Assembly (NCBI GenBank): GCA_018136815.1
Contig: CM030943.1
Span: forward strand, 1,884,446-1,948,445
Origin: Isochrysis galbana
Taxonomy: Eukaryota > Haptophyta > Isochrysidales > Isochrysidaceae
DNA length: 64,000 nucleotides
Direction: 5' to 3'
Of this stretch, positions 46,338 through 56,898 are shown piece by piece (position 1 is the first letter of the stretch; the number at the start of each line of letters is the position of its first letter). The notes under the pieces are model-generated. The model had not been told where the DNA came from. It searched no databases and saw only the letters and a program-made list of their open reading frames with translations. The translations under genes and the position numbers were made by a program.

Positions 46338-46388
46338 AGAGGAGGGGAGCGGCGGCGCGCTCCATGGCAACTGACTATAAAGTTAGTT
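46338..46388 (-). mobile_element. Retroposon 5' terminus, hairpin family copy 4 (MERA subfamily)
   Basis: Palindrome-like AACTAACTTTATAGTCAGTT on the minus strand (one mismatch), then GCCATGGAGCGCGCCGCCGC, then an inverted GGAGCG/CGCTCC repeat. An open frame starting MERAAAPLLS continues on the minus strand into the Gypsy fragment near 45830. Confidence 0.5.
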
Positions 46389-46735
46389 GTAGTAGGGAGG
46401 TACACTAGCAAGCTGCCTCACGCCGCATACGTAGCGGGAATTTTTAAGAAGATTTTTTTCTTGGCATTCCGGGGTCGGCACGGGGGGAGCCTGCCGTGCG
46501 TACCTGGGTCAGTGGGGCGCCCTCTCGCGGGCGCTTTAGTTGCGCGGCGTCCAGCATTACTTGGTCGTCCGGCGCGGCGGTGGGAGGGGAGGGGAGCGGC
46601 GCGCGCTCCATGACCGTATCGTTTCAACGAGAGTTGGGGTTGATGGTGGTTAAGGTTGGGTAGCGGGGAGGTCCATCAGCACGCTCCCTCACGCCGCACA
46701 CGTAGCGGAAATTTTTGAGAAGATTTTCCCCCCTC
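46381..46735. repeat. Tandem segment, two units of about 245 bp
   Basis: Each unit has a retroposon 5' terminus followed by GGGAGGT-CA-TAGCA, then CTCACGCCGCAYACGTAGCG, then GGAATTTTTRAGAAGATTTT. The second unit starts near 46625. A related GTAGCGGAAATTTT segment occurs in reverse at about 50415-50455. This looks like a duplication that carried the terminus with it. Confidence 0.55.
46598..46640 (-). mobile_element. Retroposon 5' terminus, hairpin family copy 5 (MERA subfamily)
   Basis: The minus strand reads AACTCTCGTTGAAACGATAC (stem TCGTT/AACGA), then GGTCATGGAGCGCGCGCCGC, with the GGAGCG/CGCTCC inverted repeat. A MERAPLP open frame follows. Confidence 0.5.
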
Positions 46736-46967
46736 TACTACACTCTACTATTCTTTTGCATGTGGCGTGTCTATTCCGGTCAGCTAGTGTCTATGAGGCG
46801 CAAGCACAAGTTGTGCATGGCGCCAACGCAAAGGGAAGAGCTGATATGCGACCAGCTACTGCCATCAACCCAACCCATAAAACGCTCCATGCTGCCGGCT
46901 GCCGGTGGCAGGCAGCTGCAGCAACGGAAGCGCCCGCCCAAAGTTCGAGCTTTTGATCAGCATGGAC

Positions 46968-49841
46968 CTAGTCCGCCTCGCCGGCCTCGAGCTTCCGCAG
47001 GAGCTCTGTCTCGCTGATGCCTCGTGTGGCCGCCTCGGCACGCAACCGCAGGACAAAGTGGCCGCACTCCGCAAAGGCGCGCCGCGCCGTCTCCAAGTCC
47101 TTGTCGTCCTCGATCTTGATTCGGAGCGACTTTCGCAGCTCAACCGCGCCGGCAGCGTACAGCAGCACGGCTGATCCCGACAGCCCATTGAGCGGGCCAT
47201 CCTGCGCCGTCCGCCGAGAGCCGTCCGCCGAGCGCTGCATGATTCGGCTTGCGCCTCCCCCGGGCTCAGCAGCAGCATCTACCGAGCCATCCACACTCAC
47301 CCCCTCGCCACCCCACTCGCCTGTGGACTTCACCGCCGCGGCATCGGCCGCCTCTTGCTCAGCCCACTCACGCTCGAGCCGCTCCCGTTCAATGACAGCA
47401 TGGAAGCTAGTAAGCGCCTGGAAGATGGTGCCCTGTAGGCACTCCTGCTGCTTCGCTAGCTCAGCAAGCCGACAGCAAAACACGAGCGACTGCTCGACGG
47501 TTTGTGCAGCCATCGCCACCGGATCGCTTGCGCTCCAATCACACCGGAGCAGCATGAGCGTCTCGTCCGCCCGCTGCTGCAACGTACCCGCGGGCACTTT
47601 GGGCAAGTGTTCCGCAACGAGCCGATCGAGCAGTGGCCGCGTGTCTTCCGGGCCGGGCGACAAGGCCGAGCAAGGGGCTGGAGCTGGAAGGGCTGGAGCC
47701 ATTGGAGATGGCGGGGGCGCCGCTGCCGCATTTTGCGCGCTGCTCGCCTCGTCTCCTTCCGACTGGGTCGCGGAATCGGCGCGCTGCAAGCCCCGCTCAA
47801 GGGCCGCTGACGCCGGCGCCGCAACCGATGAGGCGGTGACGGCGTCTTCTTGCGACTCGGCCGACAACGGTTGGGTGGCAGATGTCGGCGACTGGCCACA
47901 ATTGGGTTGCGAGTCCGCGGCGGTGGCCGGTGCGACGGTGGCTCGCGGTGTGCTGTCTGTTCCGGTGGTAATCGGCGCTGTCGCTCTCGCCGCGCTCGCG
48001 CCTCCGACAGCTGCATCGCCCGGTGCGCTGTCGGGCGGCTGGGTGGGCGGCGCCGCAGGCGCCGAGATGGCCGACATCGCCTCGGACCGCTTGCTAGAGG
48101 GAAAGCTCGCGACAGGACTCGAGGCCGCCTCGGCCGGCGCATCGGCTTGTTGTGGCAGGGCGCCCGAGACGGCTGCTGTATCGTCCGTAGCTGTCACAGT
48201 GGGCGGGCCGTCCGCCGACGTGTGCCCGGCCCCCGACGCGAGCGGTGCATTAACAAGCGGCGGCTTGGCGGGCACGGTGCCCAGCGGCATGATGGCGCCG
48301 GAAAAGCGTGGCTTTGGGAAGCGGGGCGGGCCCTTCCCCTTTGGCGAGACCGCGGGCGCCAGGATGAAGGAGTCGGACACTCCACGCTTGAACTGCGGCA
48401 GGCCGTCAGCCACCGCCGAGGGGCCGAGGCGCCCGGGCGCCTTGATAGGAGACGTGTCGCGCGAGGCGGGCGCTGAGGGAAGTGGCGCCTTCCAGGGATT
48501 GGTGTTGGACACCTTGAAGGGCGCGGGTAGTTTGCTGCCCCGCGACAGCCCCTCGCCTGCAGGCCGCGTGCCAGTAAGCGGTTTGAGCACGCCCGCGTCA
48601 ATGCGGTGACGCATACGCAACGGCGAGGCGTCGCGCGATGGGTAAAGCTCGCGCGAGCCGGTATGGCGCGGCAGCGGTGGCAGGTCAGCGCCTTGACCCC
48701 ATGACGGCCGGCCGCTGTCCAGGCTATAGTTGCTCGTTTGCCGACCAAAGTCAGCGAGCGCGACGGGCTCGCCCCTGCGTGGCGGCGAACGCGACGCTTC
48801 ATGCCGCCCCGGGCTGCCGGGGAACACCGCGCCCGTACGCTGCGCCTCAGCGCGCATCTGAGCGCGCAGCGGCGAAATGGCACGCTGTCGCGAATTGGGT
48901 AGAGGTGGTGGCACGCGCACGGCACCCTGGCGCGCCGACTGCGCGATGGGCGGCAGTGAAACCGGCCCGGATTGCATGAGTTCCTCTCTAACGGGGCTGA
49001 GTGAGTAGCTGAGCGAGCCGGCCGAGCTTGTCGACGAGGCGGAAGCGCGCAGCATATCGGAGCGCTGGCGTGAGCCACGCGCGCGGCGCTGCCGACCTTC
49101 TCCTGTTTGCCGTCTAGCGGGCGATTCGCCAGCCTCGCGCTCTTCGCCGCCGCCCGAGTGCCGCTGCAGCTCGTCAGGTTGCGGCTGCTCGCTCGAGAGT
49201 CGTCTCTCGGCGTCGAGAGGGCTGGCGGCCGGTGGCTCATCCCCTGAGGGATTCCCCTTGGTCGTGGCGGGCTCATCCACCGGCCGCGCGCCAGCATGAA
49301 CTTGCCGCTGCTTCGCCGTGTGCTCCCTCAGCCTCGCCCTCCGCTCGTCTCTTTCTGCACTCATCTCGCTCGGACGCACTCCCCTCGACTCGTGGCCCGC
49401 ATCGGCAGCGTGCAGCTCGCGCGCCTTCGCCCTCCTCCCCTCACCCTCCAGCAATTCCCTCGCCCTCGCTCTCCTCCCCTCTGCCTCTGCTGGCCCCGTC
49501 CGCTTCCTTGCGCCTCCCGCGAGAGCCAGCGCGTGCGCAGCAGCATTTGCGCGCGCAACGGCGGTGGTAGCCGCCGCTGTAGATCCTGCTGCCGCCGGCT
49601 GCCGCCGCGCCCCAGCTGGGGGAGGAGAGAGAGAGAGAGAAGGAGAAGGAGAGAGAGAGGAAGGGCGAGAGGGCCGCCCCTCTCCTCCTCTTTGGGGAGG
49701 CTCTCCTCCTCTCGCGTGCGGGCTAGGGTCGGTGGAGAAGCGGCCAGGTGGCAAGCCGTTGGCTGCCTTGGCGTGTGCCGCCGCGTTCGCACGCGCGATG
49801 GCCGCCGCACGGCTCGAGGGGACCGCCACCCCGTCTGCCAT
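46968..49841 (-). CDS. Large disordered Ser/Pro/Ala-rich protein, unknown function
   Basis: A 957-residue single-exon frame from ATG 49841. An in-frame ATG at 49910 would add 23 residues, but MADGVAVPSSRAAAIARANA is a more natural start. The N-terminal 150 residues hold two copies of an ARANAAAHA motif separated by low complexity encoded by GA repeats. A basic helical RRARARELLEGEGRRAKARE segment follows, then about 500 residues rich in S, P and A with many SP and TSP sites (SLSYSLSPVREEL, RDTSPIKAPG), suggesting proline-directed phosphorylation. The last 200 residues are helical and ordered (LLDRLVAEHLPKVPAGTLQQ, IFQALTSFHAVIERERLERE, RKSLRIKIEDDKDLETARRA). I know no family. A cytoskeletal or scaffold role is possible but unsupported. 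Confidence 0.55.
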   Translation of the reverse strand: MADGVAVPSSRAAAIARANAAAHAKAANGLPPGRFSTDPSPHARGGEPPQRGGEGRPSRPSSLSPSPSLSLSPPPAGARRQPAAAGSTAAATTAVARANAAAHALALAGGARKRTGPAEAEGRRARARELLEGEGRRAKARELHAADAGHESRGVRPSEMSAERDERRARLREHTAKQRQVHAGARPVDEPATTKGNPSGDEPPAASPLDAERRLSSEQPQPDELQRHSGGGEEREAGESPARRQTGEGRQRRARGSRQRSDMLRASASSTSSAGSLSYSLSPVREELMQSGPVSLPPIAQSARQGAVRVPPPLPNSRQRAISPLRAQMRAEAQRTGAVFPGSPGRHEASRSPPRRGEPVALADFGRQTSNYSLDSGRPSWGQGADLPPLPRHTGSRELYPSRDASPLRMRHRIDAGVLKPLTGTRPAGEGLSRGSKLPAPFKVSNTNPWKAPLPSAPASRDTSPIKAPGRLGPSAVADGLPQFKRGVSDSFILAPAVSPKGKGPPRFPKPRFSGAIMPLGTVPAKPPLVNAPLASGAGHTSADGPPTVTATDDTAAVSGALPQQADAPAEAASSPVASFPSSKRSEAMSAISAPAAPPTQPPDSAPGDAAVGGASAARATAPITTGTDSTPRATVAPATAADSQPNCGQSPTSATQPLSAESQEDAVTASSVAAPASAALERGLQRADSATQSEGDEASSAQNAAAAPPPSPMAPALPAPAPCSALSPGPEDTRPLLDRLVAEHLPKVPAGTLQQRADETLMLLRCDWSASDPVAMAAQTVEQSLVFCCRLAELAKQQECLQGTIFQALTSFHAVIERERLEREWAEQEAADAAAVKSTGEWGGEGVSVDGSVDAAAEPGGGASRIMQRSADGSRRTAQDGPLNGLSGSAVLLYAAGAVELRKSLRIKIEDDKDLETARRAFAECGHFVLRLRAEAATRGISETELLRKLEAGEAD

Positions 49842-50479
49842 GAGAGAGAGTAGGAGAGAGAGGACCCCGGGTGGCCCTCCGTGTACGCTATAAAATATCA
49901 TTCGATTCATTTGAAACAGCGAGTGGGAGAAGAGGGAGGCGACGAGAGAGGGGTGTGTACCTCCTCTCTCTCCTCTCTCTCAACTCCTCTCTCTCTCTCT
50001 CGGCTTCTCTCTCTCTCTGCGACGCGGGGAACGCGGGGAGTTCCCCCAAGGGGCAGGCTAATCCACCGAAATAATCGCCATATTTTGAGAAAAAAGGGAA
50101 GTGGGATCGCCCACACCGTCGTTTGAGTGTCCCTTGCACTCTCTCGCCCTCGCCCTCGAGCTTCTTTTCAAATTCATTCCTGTTTTATTAACGGAACGAC
50201 CACACCACCCGCAGCTCCACAGGTTGCCCGCGCCTTCTCTCCTCTCCTCTCTCTTCGCCCCCCCGGCGGCTGCCGTTTCGCGCAGCACAGATTTCTTAGA
50301 CGAATATAAAATAAAAAGCCACGAGGCGAGCGAGGGATGGAAGCTAGGTGCTAGGTGCTGGAATGTAACGAGCCCGTTCCCGTTCACGGTATAAAGCGTC
50401 GAGAATAGAAAAAAAATCTTTTTTCAAAATTTCCGCTACTTGCTACTTGTACGGCGCGAGGCAGAGTGCTTAAGATACT
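49842..50479. other. Upstream/intergenic region with CT tract
   Basis: A CT-rich segment (49955-50015) lies 110-175 bp from the start of the disordered-protein gene. A TATA-like GCTATAAAATATC on the plus strand (49887-49899) has no plus-strand gene after it. No other gene seen. Confidence 0.4.
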
Positions 50480-50652
50480 AGGGCGGTCTGCTCCTGGCAA
50501 GCCATAGGCCACAGGGCATGCCCGATGCCAGGAGGATGGGCGGTTCCTCCCCTAACGGCAGGGGAGGAGGGAGGAGGGAGGAGGGAGGAGTGGAGAGGGA
50601 GAGGGGGGGGCTCGTGCCCCACCATGGGCGAACTAAGTATATGAACTTAGTT
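50480..50652 (-). mobile_element. Retroposon, hairpin family copy 6 (GGGGCACGAGCCCC subfamily)
   Basis: The minus strand starts with the perfect 8-bp-stem palindrome AACTAAGTTCATATACTTAG (plus TT), then CGCCCATGGTGGGGCACGAG. The body then matches the first 130 bp of the neighbouring copy at 50723 through CTTGCCAGGAGCAGA. The two copies therefore stand head to head, 70 bp apart. The 3' border is not resolved. Confidence 0.55.
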
Positions 50653-50705
50653 GTTAGTTGGACAATGGAATAATGACGACCGACGGCCACGCCGACAGCT
50701 GCCGC

Positions 50706-51491
50706 GTACTGGTACTGGCGCGCAACTAAGTTTATACTTGGTTGCCCCATGGGGGGGGCACGAGCCCCCCCTCTCTCCACTCCTCCCCTGCCATGGGGGA
50801 GGAACCACCCATGCTCCTGGCACGCCTGATGGCTTGCCAGGAGCAGAATGCCCTGCTGACCCACTCTCTCACTGGCAGGCTTGCCTGCCTCGCGCGTCCT
50901 GGCCTGTCGTGGCCAGCCCATCGCTCCAACCCCCCTCCCCCCCTGTTCGACAGGCAGACAGGTGCAGATTGGGGACCCCTGAGGCACAGGAGCGCCAGCG
51001 AGGGAGAGGCAGGGGAGGCCAGGGCCCAGCCCCAGCCTCCTCTGCCCCCTGAGCTGGCCTCCACGGGCCTCCAGGGGTCGCCAGGGGCAGCTGCAGGCCT
51101 GTCGCAGGCGCGCCATCGCGCGTGCCTGCAGGAGAGGGGAGAGAGAGCGCGGAGAAGGGGGTGGGCGGAGCGAGAGCTCCGCTCACCGGAAAATAGGTAA
51201 GTTCCGCACCTGTTTACAGGATAAGTCGGGACCGAGGCCGCCGCCAGCCCGGTAGGCGTAGGAGGAAGGGGGGAACGGATCGCCGGGGGGGGGCGCGGGC
51301 CACCGACCATATCTAAGCCCTTTTCCCCTATCCACCTAGTAGTGCACGGGGGGAGTCGCCTGATGGCGGGGGGGAAAGGGCCGGGGGAGTGGGGGTGTAG
51401 AAAGTTTCCTACGTGAGTAGAAAGTAGAGGCTGCACGGTCGCGTGTGCGGTGAGACTATTAAGAAATTAATTAAGTACTGGTACTGGCGCG
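50706..51491 (+). mobile_element. Complete retroposon, hairpin family copy 7, with 17-bp target duplication
   Basis: The direct repeat GTACTGGTACTGGCGCG flanks the element at 50706-50722 and 51475-51491. The 752-bp body (50723-51474) starts with the palindrome AACTAAGTTTATACTTGGTT, then GCCCCATGGGGGGGGCACGA, and ends in an A/T-rich stretch (ATTAAGAAATTAATTAA). A target duplication of this length and an AT-rich 3' end fit target-primed reverse transcription. No long open frame is kept. Confidence 0.65.
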
Positions 51492-52809
51492 TACCCGCTA
51501 GCTAGCGCATTGCGACACCGAAGGGACGAAGGGGAGCCAAGGGCCAAGAGCGCGATGAGCGCCGAGGAACTTCGACCAACTTCGAGTAACTTACTTGCAA
51601 CTTGCAACTTGGCGTGCAACTTAGCCTCTCTTTTGAGCCTTATCGAGCAACTTTGGCGATTTGCGAGCAACTTTGGGGGTCCTGGCGAGCAACTCTTGTC
51701 AGGCCTTAGCTGCCCGCCATCCGCGCCATCCGGGTCCCGGCGCGGATGCACACAGCGACGCAGAGTGCAGAGTGACGCGCTCATTCCCTCCGCGAGCCTC
51801 CACGCCGTGATCGGCGCCGTGGGATCGATGTGCTTGCGCCTCTTTCCGCTAGCGCGACTCCATCGGCGGAGAGGGAGAGAGGGGAGAGGGCTCCATCGGC
51901 GGAGCGAGGAGGGGAGAGGGGGGGGGGGAGGGGGGGGGGGGGGTGCTCCGAAAAAAAAAGTTGCTCGTGGGGTCTTGATTTCGACCCCCTCTCCCCCTCT
52001 TCCCTCTTGCCTCTTGTCATTGTCAACCCTTTGTTTTTGGAAATGCAGATTCTGCATTTCGGCAAGCGAGAAAATGAGGGTCTGGATTGACGATCGGGCC
52101 TGAGCCTGAGCCAAACTATCAGAATACAAAACATCCAATCCAATCCTCCCATTTCCAGATAAGACCCCCCCTCCCCCCCCGGCCCGCAGCCCGCCGGGTC
52201 ATTTACAATACAGGGTGGGGATTGGCCCCGGCCAGGTTTTCGCGTCTGACCTGCCCAAATTTCTTTCGAAAATTTCGGTGTTTTTGCACTGATTTTCGGA
52301 CAGGCTTCCCCTAATTTTCGCGAAATTTTTGTTTTTCGAGGTTCGAGCGAGCCCCACCGCCTACGCACCGCCGCACCCGTGCTACCTTGCCTTAGACCGT
52401 AGACGAGCTCCTTTGCCCTTTGCACGGCGGCGAAGATTGGCGCGTCGGGGGGCGCGGAAACAGTGGTGGGTCGAAGGCACGACGGCGTGCGCGTGCGGGT
52501 GGGTGAGACGGATGGGCGGATGGGGCCTCATTACCTTTTCCATCCCCATCTATCCATGCCTCCCTAGCCAGCGTTACGGCCGTGCATTGCCGCTGCATTG
52601 CCGCAATATACAAGCGCACTCATACACGTGCCCGGCTGCGAGGGTGAGCGGGTTTGCGGTGAGCGTCAATGCCTCCATTGGATTGGATCAATGGTCATAC
52701 ATTATTTCTTATTTCACTGTTTCCACACGTTGTTAGGCAACACACTCAGAGCGCACACATTCACACATTACAAAAACGATCTCGAGCACATCAACACATC
52801 AACCCACCA
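51492..52809. other. Gene-free interval
   Basis: It holds short CAACTTG repeats (51570-51680), G-rich runs near 51910-51945 and a degenerate start of dispersed repeat B at about 52222 (GGCCCCGGCCAGGTTTTCGC). No supported gene. Confidence 0.4.
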
Positions 52810-52990
52810 CCCGCTTGTTGTAGCGGCTCATCAAAGCATCAAAGAGGCCTGCAAGTGATCCGACAGCACGACAGCACACAGCACACACGATTGCTGCTCA
52901 CCATACATCACACGGAGCAAAGAAAACACACGCTCACACGAGGCTGAGTTCGGCGAGATGCTATAAAAAAGCCACACGAGCGGCGGATGC
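52810..52990 (-). pseudogene. hAT transposase C-terminal dimerisation fragment
   Basis: The minus strand reads ISPNSASCERVFSLLRVMYG, then QQSCVLC, then LSDHLQASLML, and after an 8-nt out-of-frame insertion RYNKR. This is the ERVFS-containing C-terminal dimerisation region of hAT transposases. No catalytic part is present. Confidence 0.65.
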
Positions 52991-53739
52991 CCATGCCGGA
53001 AACGATTTGTTGTGCGCATGACACCATGCCATGTAGCCCGGTCACTCACTCATTTTAACCACTATTTTCCACCTCCCCTGGGTGTCCAAGGATTCCTTAG
53101 GGTCCCCCCCTACCTGCCCCGCCAACTCCCTCCCCCCTCCGAACGACCCCCTCCCGCCCCACGAAGGGCAATGGCGTCGGTGAGGGACTCCCCTCCCTTC
53201 CCCGCGCGTGGCGGGCTATTTTGGGAGATTGAGGCGGGCGCTCACGGGAGGGAATCGGAATGGTGAATGTGGGGCGCATCACTATTAGAAACGCGGAGCT
53301 TCCGCGACGTCCGATCGCCCGCGATCGGCCGAAGAATGGCCTGGAGGTGGTGGCCATGGAGAGCCCAGAGCACTCGCGAGCAGGGTGGGGGGTCAAGGGT
53401 AGGTCGCACGCTGGTGCTCAAGGGTCGCACACACTCGTATTGATCCATCCTGGCCCCTCGCACCGCAGGAATGCCTCGATTCGATCCGGCCCGACGCCCA
53501 GGGCCACGGCCCGATTGACGTCGAGAAGCGCTCGCTCGGACGATGGGAGGTGAAACACCTCAATTGGCCTTGGGGCGCGACGGGCGGGCCGCGACCGGCC
53601 GTTCCGGACCTGCCTTGAACCCCCAAGAGCAGCTTGGCCGGGTCCCTCGCGTTCATGCCCCCCAGTGATCCGAAATCTTGAAAGCTGGTGTGTGGGGTGT
53701 TCACCTCTCACCTCCGCCTTCACCGCGATGGCGTGCGCC
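52991..53739. other. Gene-free interval before the satellite
   Basis: Open frames on both strands lack recognisable motifs. The end of the interval grades into degenerate satellite units. Confidence 0.35.
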
Positions 53740-55720
53740 GAGACCGCAAGGCCGAAAACTTTGGCTGCTAATGCGGCATCTGTAGAGATTATGCCTGCAG
53801 GGCTATTCTATTGCAAAAGATGACCGAAAAAGCGCCGGCAGCGCGCCCGGTTGCGCTCGAAAGTTGGGCACTCATGCCCATCGGCCGAGTGACGTTAGCG
53901 TATCGTCGGCGCCATAGACGGCCGATTACGGTGCGATGCGCGCGGGCGGCGGCGGCGATTGGCGTGGCTGCTAGGGCGGCATCTGTGGATATGGTGCTTG
54001 GTGGGCCATTCTATCCGAGTGGATGACCGAAAAAGCGCCGGCAGCGCGCCCGGTTGCGCTCGAAAGTTGGGCACTCAGGCCCATCGGCCGAGTGACGTTA
54101 GCGTATTGTCGGCGCCATAGACGGCCGATTACGGTGCGATGCGCGCGGGCGGCGGCGGCGATTGGCGTGGCTGCTAGGTCCGCATCTGTGGATATGGTGT
54201 ATGGTGGGCCAGACTATCCCAGTGGATGACCAAGAAAGCGCCGGCAGCGCGCCCGGTCGCGCTCGAAAGTTGGGCACTCAGGCCCATCGGCCGAGTGACG
54301 TTGGCGTAGTCATCGGCGCCATAGACGGCCGATTACGGTGCGATGCGCGCGGGCGGCGGCGGCGATTGGCGTGGCTGCTAGGTCGGCATCTGTGGATATG
54401 GTGCCTGGTGGGCCATTCTATCTAAGTGGATGACCAAGAAAGCGCCGGCAGCGCGCCCGGTCGCGCTCGAAAGTTGGGCACTCCGGCCCATTCGGCCGAG
54501 TGACGTTGGCGTGTTGTCGGCGCCATAGACGGCCGATTACGGTGCGATGCGCGCGGGCGGCGGCGGCGATTGGCGTGGCTGCTAGGTCGGCATCTGTGGA
54601 TATGGTGCATGGTGGGCCAGATTATCCCAGTGGGAGACCAACAAAGCGCCGGCAGCGCGCCCGGTCGCGCTCGAAAGTTGGGCACTCCGGCCCATTCGGC
54701 CGAGTGACGTTGGCGTGTTGTCGGCGCCATAGACGGCCGATTACGGTGCGATGCGCGCGGGCGGCGGCGGCGATTGGCGTGGCTGCTAGGGCGGCATCTG
54801 TGGATATGGTGCCTGGTGGGCCAGATGATCCCAGTGGGAGACCAACAAAGCGCCGGCAGCGCGCCCGGTCGCGCTCGAAAGTTGGGCACTCCGGCCCATT
54901 CGGCCGAGTGACGTTGGCGTAGTCATCGGCGCCATAGACGGCCGATTACGGTGCGATGCGCGCGGGCGGCGGCGGCGATTGGCGTGGCTGCTAGGTCGGC
55001 ATCTGTGGATATGGTGTCTGATGGGCCATTCTATCTGAGTTGATGACCAAGAAAGCGCCGGCAGCGCGCCCGGTCGCGCTCGAAAGTTGGGCACTCCGGC
55101 CCATTCGGCCGAGTGACGTTGGTGTGTTGTCGGCGCCATAGACGGCCGATTACGGTGCGATGCGCGCGGGCGGCGGCGGCGATTGGCGTGGCTTCTAGGT
55201 CGGCATCTATGGATATGGTGCCTGGTGCGGCATTTTATCCCAGTGGGAGACCAAGAAAGCGCCGGCAGCGCGCCCGGTCGCGCTCGAAAGTTGGGCACTC
55301 CGGCCCATCGGCCGAGTAACGTTGGCGTGTTGTCGGCGCATAGACGGCCGACTATGGCGCAATGCGCGCGGGCTGCGGCGGCGATTGGCATGGCTGCTAG
55401 GGCGGCTTATTTGGATATCGCGCCTGGTGCGGCATTCTTTTCCAGTGGGAGACCGAGAAAGTGCCGGCAGCGCGCCCGGTAGCGTTCGGAAGTTGGGCGC
55501 TCGGCCCGTTCGGCCGGGTGACGTTAGCGTAGTCATCGGCGCCACACACGGCCGTCGATTTCGCGATGCGCGCGGGCGGCGGCGGCGATTGGCGTGGCTG
55601 CTAGGTCGGCATCTATGGATATGGTGCCTGGTGCGGCATTCTATCCCAGTGCGAGACCGAGAAAGCGCCGGCAGCGCGCCCGGTAGCGTTCGAAAGTTCG
55701 GTACTCGAGCGCATCTTGGT
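53740..55720. repeat. Satellite array, about ten units of roughly 204 bp
   Basis: Units recur at about 53820, 54023, 54227, 54431, 54635, 54838, 55042, 55246, 55449 and 55653. Each contains AAAGCGCCGGCAGCGCGCCC, GCTCGAAAGTTGGGCACTC, GACGGCCGATTACGGTGCGA and CATCTGTGGATATGGTG. Central units are the most alike; both ends are degenerate, as in arrays kept uniform by unequal exchange. The unit length is near a multiple of three, so open frames cross units on both strands, but stop codons recur and I do not consider it coding. Confidence 0.9.
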
Positions 55721-56559
55721 ACGTTAACGTTCGGGCGGTTTTCGCGCCAATGCCGATATTCGACAAGATGTGCGAGGCTGGAGAGGGCAACTCGCTCGGC
55801 CACTAGGGCAGCATATCTTGATTTGACGTCGTTTGCTGTCACTAGTTGAAAGGGATGAAAAAAAAGACCATGCCGTCCGCCCGGTCGTGGTGCCAAATTA
55901 GCCGCTCTAGCCCTTGGTGACTAGTGGTCAACGTAAACGTCTTGAGTTTTGTGATACGTTCGTACACATTTAAGTGCAAAATTATGAGCTTGACTTATGG
56001 TCCAGTGTGCATAGAACCACGCCTTGTAGACCCAGTGAGTTGGCGTCCAAGGTTTCCTCGTCATTCCATGCTTGTGCCCCGCATGAAGAGCCTCACTAAA
56101 AATATACCGGAGGGGGGCCCGACTGTATTTCGCGCACCGTCTTCGAAGGCCTGAAATTCGGTATTTTTCGAAAATTTCGCCGGAGAACCCCCAATTTTTT
56201 TTGCTGATCCATCCTACCGGAACCTATAGGGAGCTTATTTTGCCCTTCATTCATCCATTGTAGCTGGTGCCCTCCGCACCCGCATAGTGAGTGACCGGGC
56301 TAACCATGCGAGCACGGCATCGGAAAAGTCGTCAACGCTAGACATCGCCCCTGCACCCTGCACCCCGTCCCTCCCCGCCCCCTCGCCCCTCCCCACGCCC
56401 CCTCGCCCCTCTCACCCTGACTCACCCTCTCCTCTCCTCCTCTCGCCTCTTGCCCCCCCTCGCCCCTCGCCTCTCGCCCCTCGCCCCCCCCGCCCCCCGC
56501 CCCCCCGCCCCCGCGCGCCCCCCGCCCCCGCGCGCCCCCCGCCCCCGCGCGCCCCCCGC
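55721..56559. other. Gene-free interval
   Basis: No supported gene. AT-richer sequence at 55900-56240 is followed by a C-rich stretch from 56350 that merges into dispersed repeat B. Confidence 0.4.
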
Positions 56560-56701
56560 CCCCGCCCCCCCGCCGCGCCTCGCCTTTTCGCGGGAGCGTA
56601 GCCCAAATTTCGTTGGTTTCCCACCCAAATTTCGTGCAATTTTTTTTTCGTTGAGCGAGCCCAAATTTTGCAAAACATTTCGCGAAAACCTGGCCGGGGC
56701 C
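56560..56701 (-). repeat. Dispersed repeat B, copy 2
   Basis: Reverse-oriented homologue of 30405-30560: GGCCCCGGCCAGGTTTTCGC, then TTTTGCAAAATTTGGG, then GGTGGGAAACCAACGAAATT, then a G-rich continuation to about 56420. A 30-bp poly-C tract (56756-56786) follows on the gene side. Confidence 0.75.
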
Positions 56702-56753
56702 AAGGTGGGGAGGGGGAAGAAGGGGGGACGAGGCGGTACAGTGAAACCGCCGT

Positions 56754-56786
<33 letters not shown>

Positions 56787-56898
56787 ACGGGCGCAGAGGG
56801 TCGGGGTGGTGGTGGTTACAAAGTCCGCACCGCCGTCGTCGGCGCCTCTCTACTCTCCCCTCCCTCCCTCTTCTTCCTCTCTCCCTCTCGAGCGTGCG

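Noticed and set aside
47017-48609. Plus-strand 530-codon frame opposite the disordered-protein gene
   Set aside because: A GC-rich mirror frame. The minus-strand frame is longer, has a natural start and an ordered helical C-terminus.
53012-53266. Short plus-strand open frame before the satellite
   Set aside because: Proline-rich, no motif, and partly opposite the hAT transposase remnant.
54422-55896. Minus-strand frames of 155-229 codons in the satellite
   Set aside because: They consist of repeated satellite units translated in a frame that stays open because of the 204-bp period. No domain and no consistent start.
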